From NCBI GenBank assembly GCA_024400895.1, contig JAKSMA010000062.1, positions 1 to 11,194 on the forward strand: DNA of 11,194 nucleotides, in the 5' to 3' direction. The DNA is from Muribaculaceae bacterium (GTDB taxonomy: Bacteria; Bacteroidota; Bacteroidia; Bacteroidales; Muribaculaceae). The notes below the pieces were generated by a model, which had not been told where the DNA came from, made no database searches, and saw only the letters and a list, made by a program, of their open reading frames with translations. Positions 7,118 through 11,194 of this stretch are shown one piece after another. The position numbers and the translations under genes are program-made. How positions within the stretch are numbered: position 1 is the first letter of the stretch; every line of letters begins with the position of its first letter.

Positions 7118-7167
7118 AACAAAAAAATGGCTAAAAAGAACCGTCCCCTTTAGCCATTTTTTTTGTT
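7118..7167. repeat. REP-like hairpin repeat, copy 3 (solo), probable bidirectional terminator
   Basis: The core 7122-7156 is identical over 35 bases to the repeats that flank the transposase. Here the palindrome extends outward: AAC plus A7 on the left is matched by T8 plus GTT on the right around the ATGGCTAAA/TTTAGCCAT stem, giving a nearly perfect 18-bp inverted repeat around a 13-nt loop. It is located between the convergent ends of pepD (15 bp away) and prsW (19 bp away). The T runs on both strands after a hairpin are what a bidirectional intrinsic terminator needs. No transposase adjoins it. Its presence here implies mobilisation in trans or loss of a once-adjacent transposase. Confidence 0.88.
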
Positions 7168-7186
7168 TATGAGATTGATTCTGAAG

Positions 7187-7975
7187 CTATTGTTGGTTTC
7201 TTTGTGATGTAAAGAATTGTTCGCGTTGCACGGCGTCGCAGAATGTGGCGATGTCGTAGGTGTCTTCGTCGAGTTGCTCCACATGTTTCAAACGCTTGAG
7301 GCAGAATCGGTGCATCCACACACTGAAGGCGATGACTGGGATGAAGCTCAATAGCGACAGCAACTCGTCTTCTGCGCCCACCATGAGGATGGCGTCGTAC
7401 ACACCATGGGCGAGCACCGGTGCCACCCAGATGAGCGACTTGTATTTCTGGAAGCGGCGTGGGTGGAAATGCACGAGCGAATAGAAGAAGCCCATCAGCA
7501 CGGCGAAGATGTAGTGTCCTGGCACAGCAAGCAGGCTGCGTGTGATGGCTGTCATTCCCCATCCGTCTTCGCTTTGGAAGAGATACAAAATGTTCTCCAG
7601 CCCAGCGAATCCCATACCGATGCACACCGCATACACGATGCCGTCCATCGATTCGTTGAAGTCGTCGCAGTTGCGAAGCATGAGCCAAAGCATGAGCAGT
7701 TTCACCGATTCCTCGGGAATGGCTGCACCCACAAATGCTTCAAACACGCCTCTGATGAATGGCAACTGTGTGAGTATGCCGAAGTCGGTGCTTATGATGA
7801 TACCCTCAAGTCCCATGGCCAATGGCACGGCCAAAAATGCCGAAAACACGCCATAAATCACGCCTTGCGCGATGCGACTCATAGGCTCGGGATGCTTGCG
7901 GTCGCGATATCTCACATAACAGATAAGTAGAAAGGCTGGCAGAATGCCGCAGATGAGCATGATGAGTGTTTCCAT
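7187..7975 (-). CDS. prsW: PrsW-family intramembrane metalloprotease
   Basis: The 262-aa polytopic membrane protein carries the PrsW-family motifs: PEESVK (87-92, the EExxK motif), GFAGLEN (122-128, FxxxEN-like), H154 in GHYIFAVLMGF, and HGVYD (190-194). In Bacillus, PrsW is the site-1 protease that cuts anti-sigma factor RsiW; homologues in other phyla mostly lack a known substrate. Hydrophobic segments span the protein from residue 3 to about 221, followed by a short polar tail (about 222-262). It is the last gene of a leftward trmN6-terB-prsW cluster, starting 2 bp after the upstream stop, so it is translationally close-coupled. No sigma or anti-sigma gene is visible here, so the substrate is unknown. 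The gene symbol follows the family and does not imply shared function. Confidence 0.88.
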   Translation of the reverse strand: METLIMLICGILPAFLLICYVRYRDRKHPEPMSRIAQGVIYGVFSAFLAVPLAMGLEGIIISTDFGILTQLPFIRGVFEAFVGAAIPEESVKLLMLWLMLRNCDDFNESMDGIVYAVCIGMGFAGLENILYLFQSEDGWGMTAITRSLLAVPGHYIFAVLMGFFYSLVHFHPRRFQKYKSLIWVAPVLAHGVYDAILMVGAEDELLSLLSFIPVIAFSVWMHRFCLKRLKHVEQLDEDTYDIATFCDAVQREQFFTSQRNQQ

Positions 7976-7977
7976 AA

Positions 7978-8451
7978 CTATTGAATAATTTCTGATTTAA
8001 GTTGGTTGATTTTAATTTGAGCCACTGGGGCCACATTGAGCCATGCGGCAGCGTTGGTCACGCCCATCACTTCAAGCGGTGTCACCACTCCATCGGCTTT
8101 TGCCACAAGAATGAGGTAGTCCACCACCAGCAGTCGCTCTTCCACCGAGGTGTAGGATGTGATGTCGCGGGCACATTCTTCAATTTTCGTAGCCCACATG
8201 ACGGGGTCGTAGTTTCGTTGCTCGTTGAGAATTCTGCCCAGAAGCATGTTGCATTTTTGGGCTTTTTCTGCTCCGAAATAGTTGTTCACGAAGTTGCCCA
8301 CATAAGTGTATTTTCTCATTCCGCTATCCACATCCACATTGATGATATAAGCGGAAAGCGCCATCAGTTGCAACAAGAAATTGTTGCGCTCCCCAATCAG
8401 AAGCGTCGACTGGCGCTCAATGTCGTTGATGATATTGTCGATTTTACCCAT
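7978..8451 (-). CDS. TerB-like (DjlA N-terminal-like) helical domain protein
   Basis: The 157-aa protein has no signal peptide or membrane segment and looks all-helical. Its C-terminal part contains a TerB/DjlA-type signature, LILVAKADGVVTPLEVMGV (about 112-130), where ADG followed by E is the typical metal-binding-like repeat. A degenerate first half is seen around 27-62. Proteins of this class occur in tellurite-resistance loci and in membrane-linked co-chaperones, but their biochemical role is poorly defined. No J-domain follows here. The gene lies 11 bp after trmN6 and 2 bp before prsW, which suggests the TerB-like protein and the protease are produced together. Family assignment is from motif recognition only. 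Confidence 0.7.
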   Translation of the reverse strand: MGKIDNIINDIERQSTLLIGERNNFLLQLMALSAYIINVDVDSGMRKYTYVGNFVNNYFGAEKAQKCNMLLGRILNEQRNYDPVMWATKIEECARDITSYTSVEERLLVVDYLILVAKADGVVTPLEVMGVTNAAAWLNVAPVAQIKINQLKSEIIQ

Positions 8452-8462
8452 ATTTAATTCCT

Positions 8463-9200
8463 TTATTTGTTTGTGCTGCCAGCGTGGAACGGCTCCATGA
8501 GGCTGAGGTACCAGTCGGAGCGTGTGCCGTCGGCATTGCGCATGCAGTGCGTGTGTTCGTTGCGTGTGGTGGATTCACCTTTCTTAAACACCAGCACAAA
8601 GCGTTTTGCAGCCTTCGTTGGCAGAGTTTTGATGTTGTAGATATCTTGTAGCCAAAAGCCTCTCAAATAGCATTCGGCACAGAAGTCGGAGAGCACTTCG
8701 CCTGGTATGCATACCGAAAACACCCCCTCGTCGCCCAGCATGGCATAAGCACCTTCGGCCAATACACCGAATGGCAGGCTCGAACTGTGGCGTGCGCGGG
8801 TGCGGCTGTCGTCGGGACATTCCAGACTCTTGTCGAAGTAGGGCGGATTGCACACCACGCAGTCGTAGGCTCCAAGCGCGCCTTCCGCCTTGCGTTGGGC
8901 GAAAAAGTCTTGGAAAGATGCGTGCACCAGTGTGAGTCGTTCGCTCCAAGGCGATGCGGCGAAGTTGGCGGCAGCATCGATAATGGCGTTGTCGTCAATC
9001 TCCACAGCAGTGATTGTGGCTTCGGGGCAGCGTTGGGCAAGCATCAGCGAAATGATGCCAGTGCCAGTGCCGATGTCGAGGATTCGTGTGCCACCAGCAC
9101 AGAGGGTGCCCAGCAAGTCGCTGTCCGTACCCACTTTCATGGCTGCATGTCGCTGGTCGATGGTGAATTGCTTGAATTCAAAAAAGTCTTTTCTTCGCAT
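8463..9200 (-). CDS. trmN6: tRNA1(Val) (adenine(37)-N6)-methyltransferase, TrmN6/YfiC family
   Basis: The 245-aa SAM-dependent Rossmann-fold methyltransferase contains the motif I loop DIGTGTG (42-48), the acidic residues of motif II in AVEID (65-69) and the catalytic NPPY motif (118-121). NPPY is typical of N6-adenine methyltransferases. The following segment with RTRARH, and the N-terminal FEFKQFTIDQ, match the YfiC/TrmN6 group that modifies A37 of tRNA-Val. I chose the ATG at 9200. The frame stays open to 9437, but that extension runs through the divergent promoter region and into the FKBP gene, so it is not real. The gene heads a cluster with the TerB-like and prsW genes, 11 bp apart. Specificity for tRNA-Val is inferred from the family. 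Confidence 0.9.
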   Translation of the reverse strand: MRRKDFFEFKQFTIDQRHAAMKVGTDSDLLGTLCAGGTRILDIGTGTGIISLMLAQRCPEATITAVEIDDNAIIDAAANFAASPWSERLTLVHASFQDFFAQRKAEGALGAYDCVVCNPPYFDKSLECPDDSRTRARHSSSLPFGVLAEGAYAMLGDEGVFSVCIPGEVLSDFCAECYLRGFWLQDIYNIKTLPTKAAKRFVLVFKKGESTTRNEHTHCMRNADGTRSDWYLSLMEPFHAGSTNK

Positions 9201-9230
9201 TGTTATGTGTTGTCCGCGTTCTCTTTTTGG

Positions 9231-9238
9231 CAAAGTTA
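9231..9238 (-). promoter_or_regulatory. predicted -7 promoter box for the trmN6 cluster
   Basis: The minus strand reads TAACTTTG, matching TAnnTTTG, 31-38 bp upstream of the trmN6 ATG at 9200. It is back-to-back with the FKBP box at 9261-9268, with 22 bp between, so polymerase binding at the two is probably mutually exclusive. Confidence 0.55.
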
Positions 9239-9260
9239 CAACATTTCTCGACAAATTGCG

Positions 9261-9268
9261 TATCTTTG
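9261..9268 (+). promoter_or_regulatory. predicted -7 promoter box for the FKBP gene
   Basis: TATCTTTG is a full match to the Bacteroidota -7 consensus. It lies 24-31 bp upstream of the ATG at 9292, giving a leader of about 17 nt. It also supports starting the FKBP protein at 9292 rather than further upstream in the open frame. Confidence 0.6.
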
Positions 9269-9291
9269 TGGTAGTAAAAAATATAACTGCA

Positions 9292-9690
9292 ATGAACAAA
9301 CTCGAATATAAGCGTAAAAATGAGCAGTGGCTTGAAGCCAAAGCAAAGGAAGATGGCGTGAATTCACTTCCTCGCGGCATATTATATAAGGTGCTCGAAA
9401 GTGGCGACCCCAACGGTAAAATGCCCAATCTCAGCAATGTGGTAGTGGCGCACTACACCGGCCGCACCATTGATGGCAGAGAATTTGATAACAGTTATGG
9501 CGGTGCGCCATTGGCCATTCGCCTTCGTGAACTCATAGAAGGGTGGATTATCGCCCTCCAACACATGCATGTGGGCGACAAGTGGGAACTCTACATCCCC
9601 GCCGAAATGGGCTATGGTAAGTTCTCCCAGCCCGGCATCCCAGCCTTCTCCACCCTCATTTTCCAAATCGAGCTGATAGGAATCGGCTAA
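9292..9690 (+). CDS. FKBP-type peptidyl-prolyl cis-trans isomerase
   Basis: The 132-aa protein is a single FKBP domain with a short charged N-terminal extension. The core signatures are VVAHYTGRTIDGREFDNSY (51-69), LIEGWIIALQHMHVGDKWELY (81-101), IPAEMGYG (102-109) and IPAFSTLIFQIELI (116-129). These are the residues that form the FK506/proline pocket in the family (Y55, D66, W85, Y108, F119 by eye). It catalyses peptidyl-prolyl isomerisation and may act as a chaperone. There is no signal peptide from the chosen start, so it is predicted cytoplasmic, unlike many periplasmic Bacteroidota FKBPs. The frame is open from 8890, but that part is antisense to trmN6 and crosses the promoter. It is followed by a ZIP transporter on the same strand, separated by a tandem heptamer array. 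Confidence 0.93.
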   Translation: MNKLEYKRKNEQWLEAKAKEDGVNSLPRGILYKVLESGDPNGKMPNLSNVVVAHYTGRTIDGREFDNSYGGAPLAIRLRELIEGWIIALQHMHVGDKWELYIPAEMGYGKFSQPGIPAFSTLIFQIELIGIG

Positions 9691-9693
9691 TAT

Positions 9694-9723
9694 CCCTCAG
9701 AGAGTTCATCGCCCTCCGAGAGT
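9694..9723 (+). repeat. short imperfect direct repeat before the heptamer array
   Basis: CCCTCAGAGAGT (9694-9705) and CCCTCCGAGAGT (9712-9723) differ at one position and start 18 bp apart. They directly precede the heptamer array and follow the FKBP stop codon by 3 bp. No function is evident. Confidence 0.7.
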
Positions 9724-9807
9724 CTAATTTCTAACATCTAACATCTAACATCTAACATCTAACATCTAACATCTAATCTCTAACATCTATCATCTAATTT
9801 CTAACAT
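9724..9807 (+). repeat. 7-bp tandem repeat array (consensus CTAACAT, 12 units)
   Basis: Twelve consecutive 7-bp units sit in perfect register. Units 2-7 (9731-9772) are six exact CTAACAT copies, units 9 and 12 are also exact, and units 1, 8, 10 and 11 are variants (CTAATTT, CTAATCT, CTATCAT, CTAATTT). The array fills most of the gap between the FKBP and ZIP genes and ends 7 bp before the ZIP start codon. It therefore occupies the region where translation-initiation signals would lie. No TAnnTTTG box is present in it. The unit length is not a multiple of three and the array is non-coding. Slipped-strand changes would alter the 5' region of the ZIP message, not a reading frame. Confidence 0.95.
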
Positions 9808-9814
9808 CTCTCCA

Positions 9815-10573
9815 ATGATAGAAAATGTAATATATAGCGCCCTCGGGCTTTGTGGAGCCACGGTGATTGGCTCTGTGATAGGCTTCGCCTTCAAAGAATT
9901 GCCCCACAAGTGGAACGATACTGTGCTCGGTTATTGTGCCGGCATAATGATGGCCGCATCGGTGCTCGGACTTCTCCTTCCTGCTGCCGATATGGCTGGC
10001 GATGGATGGGGTGTAGCGTGGGTCGTGGTCGGTGGCATGATAGGGGCGTTGTTCCTCAATGTGCTCGACTTCGTCACTCCGCACCTCCACCACATCACAG
10101 GTCTTGAGCAAGAACAGCATACCAACAATTCCACCCTCAACCATGTCCTTCTATTCGTGATGGCCATAGCCATTCACAAATTGCCCGAAGGCATGGCGGC
10201 GGGTGTGGGTTTCAACGGCGAGAATGTGGGCAATGCATGGACCGTGACAGCCGGTATCGCTCTGCAGAATGTGCCTGAAGGAATGGTGGTGATATCGCCA
10301 TTGCTTGTGGCTGGCGTGAGCCGTATGCGCACCTTCTTCATTTCTTTGGCCATTGGTCTGCTTGAAATTGTGGGCGTGCTCATCGGTTTCTTTGCAGGCG
10401 GCATCTCGCAAGTGTTATTGCCTGTGATGCTGGCTTTTGCTGGCGGTGCGATGCTTTATGTGGTCAGCGACGAAATGATACCCGAAACCCACATCCACGG
10501 CTACCAGAAGCAAGCCACCTACGCCTTGATGCTCGGCTTCTTCACCCTGTTGGTTCTTGAACGCGTATTGTAA
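9815..10573 (+). CDS. ZIP family metal transporter (GufA/ZupT-like)
   Basis: The 252-aa integral membrane protein has about eight hydrophobic segments and the two ZIP metal-site motifs: HKLPEG (121-126) in the fourth helix and QNVPEG (151-156) in the fifth. A His-rich cytosolic loop lies between the third and fourth helices (HLHH, 90-93, and H102), and the C-terminal GAMLYVVSDEMIPE is typical of the family. Such proteins import divalent metals, mostly zinc and also iron or manganese; the substrate cannot be told here. The ATG at 9815 follows the heptamer array by 7 bp, with no recognisable ribosome-binding or promoter signal. It may be transcribed from the FKBP promoter. The next gene starts 8 bp after its stop. 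Confidence 0.92.
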   Translation: MIENVIYSALGLCGATVIGSVIGFAFKELPHKWNDTVLGYCAGIMMAASVLGLLLPAADMAGDGWGVAWVVVGGMIGALFLNVLDFVTPHLHHITGLEQEQHTNNSTLNHVLLFVMAIAIHKLPEGMAAGVGFNGENVGNAWTVTAGIALQNVPEGMVVISPLLVAGVSRMRTFFISLAIGLLEIVGVLIGFFAGGISQVLLPVMLAFAGGAMLYVVSDEMIPETHIHGYQKQATYALMLGFFTLLVLERVL

Positions 10574-10581
10574 ACACTGTG

Positions 10582-11194
10582 ATGGAGAAATACAGAAAAA
10601 TATTATTGACGGCGGTTATCTTTGTGCTGATGGGATTGATTGCATCGGCGAAAGGATTCGTGACCGTGAGTGATGGCCGGTTTGTCCTTGATGGCAAACC
10701 TTATAAATATGTAGGCACCAATATGTGGCAAGCCACAATTATGGCATCGGAAGGAAGAGGCGGCAATCGCGCCAAGTTGCTGCGCGAACTCGACCATTTG
10801 AAGCGCATGGGCATCAACAATATCCGCATCTTGGTGGGCGCAGAAGGCCCAGAGGGACTTGGTTCGCATATCAAACCTGTGTTGCAAACAGCCCCTGGTG
10901 TGTACAACGACACCATTTTGCGTGGCCTTGACTTCCTGCTTGTGGAGATGGAGAAGCGCGATTTGCGAGGCGTGTGCTATCTCACCAATTCATGGGAATG
11001 GAGTGGGGGATATTCGGCGTATCTGCAGTGGGCAGGCTTCGGCGATGCCAAGATTCCAAGAGTCGATGGCTACGACGCCTATGTCGACTATGTGAAGCAT
11101 TTCGTGTCGAGTGATTCGGCGAAAGCAATGTATTATCGCCACATCCGCCGCATTGTGGGGCGCACCAATTCCATCACGGGCAAGCCCTATAGCG
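10582..11194 (+). CDS. secreted glycoside hydrolase family 5, mannanase-like (partial, 3' end missing)
   Basis: An open frame runs from the ATG at 10582 to the window end without a stop (204 residues visible). Residues 1-23 are a signal peptide: basic start, hydrophobic core, ASA cleavage site before K24. The mature part resembles the first half of a GH5 (beta/alpha)8 barrel, especially GH5_7 endo-beta-1,4-mannanases: GTNMWQATI (45-53), LDHLKRMGINNIRILVG (71-87), and LTNSWEWSGGYSAYLQWAG (121-139). The catalytic Glu residues (NEP motif and the nucleophile) would lie beyond the window, so activity cannot be judged. It starts 8 bp after the ZIP gene and is probably co-transcribed with it. The role would be hydrolysis of mannan-type plant or microbial glycan in the periplasm or outside the cell. 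GH5 membership is fairly certain; mannan specificity is inference. Confidence 0.8.
   Translation, partial: MEKYRKILLTAVIFVLMGLIASAKGFVTVSDGRFVLDGKPYKYVGTNMWQATIMASEGRGGNRAKLLRELDHLKRMGINNIRILVGAEGPEGLGSHIKPVLQTAPGVYNDTILRGLDFLLVEMEKRDLRGVCYLTNSWEWSGGYSAYLQWAGFGDAKIPRVDGYDAYVDYVKHFVSSDSAKAMYYRHIRRIVGRTNSITGKPYS

Noticed and set aside
7127..7153. Mini reading frame MAKKNRPL inside solo repeat copy 3, and the same in copy 2
   Set aside because: Eight codons with no leader; it is a by-product of the repeat matching the transposase 3' end.
8890..9291. Long N-terminal extension of the FKBP frame
   Set aside because: It is antisense to trmN6 and crosses the divergent promoter region; the FKBP domain starts cleanly at 9292.
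9201..9437. 79-residue N-terminal extension of TrmN6
   Set aside because: It runs through the divergent promoters into the FKBP coding sequence, and the family N-terminus matches the ATG at 9200.
9724..9807. Heptamer array considered as a CRISPR array
   Set aside because: Units are 7 bp and contiguous with no spacers, and no cas genes are present.

Overview
The window looks like a chromosomal segment of a Bacteroidota organism, most likely order Bacteroidales (Prevotella- or Muribaculaceae-like). Three things point there. Several genes are preceded by the Bacteroidota -7 promoter box TAnnTTTG. Shine-Dalgarno sequences are mostly absent. The gene content also fits: membrane-anchored NUC1-type nucleases, PepT, PepD, a secreted GH5 glycosidase and a PrsW-like protease. 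The species call is inference; no rRNA or other marker is present.

Layout. Positions 41-4175 are read leftward: a membrane-anchored non-specific nuclease (2382-1462) is followed after 14 bp by the tRNA-modification GTPase mnmE (1447-41). Upstream of it lie a REP-associated tyrosine transposase (RAYT, 3211-2411) and a second, paralogous nuclease (4175-3327). Divergent from that block, pepT (4306-5526) ends in a strong intrinsic terminator and is followed by pepD (5690-7102). Convergent with pepD is a tight leftward operon: trmN6 (9200-8463), a TerB-like gene (8451-7978) and prsW (7975-7187). Divergent from trmN6 is a rightward run: an FKBP-type prolyl isomerase (9292-9690), a ZIP metal transporter (9815-10573) and a GH5 mannanase-like gene cut off by the window end (10582 onward).

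The most striking feature is a 35-bp sequence present three times without a mismatch: an A6 tract plus a hairpin with 9-bp arms ATGGCTAAA/TTTAGCCAT (8 bp paired in copy 2). Two copies in inverted orientation bracket the transposase gene. The third stands alone about 3.8 kb away, between the convergent genes pepD and prsW, where it resembles a bidirectional terminator. The copy at the transposase 3' end also encodes that protein's last eight residues and its stop codon. I read this as a RAYT/REP system: an autonomous unit plus a non-autonomous copy. It is inserted between two paralogous nuclease genes and may now supply transcription for the downstream nuclease-mnmE pair.

A second unusual structure is a twelve-unit, 7-bp tandem array (consensus CTAACAT, 9724-9807) that ends 7 bp before the start codon of the ZIP transporter. 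It could be length-variable and affect expression. The remaining genes are housekeeping functions: peptide turnover, tRNA modification, protein folding, metal uptake and glycan degradation. No RNA genes, CRISPR arrays or prophage genes were seen, and no gene-free stretch exceeds about 165 bp.
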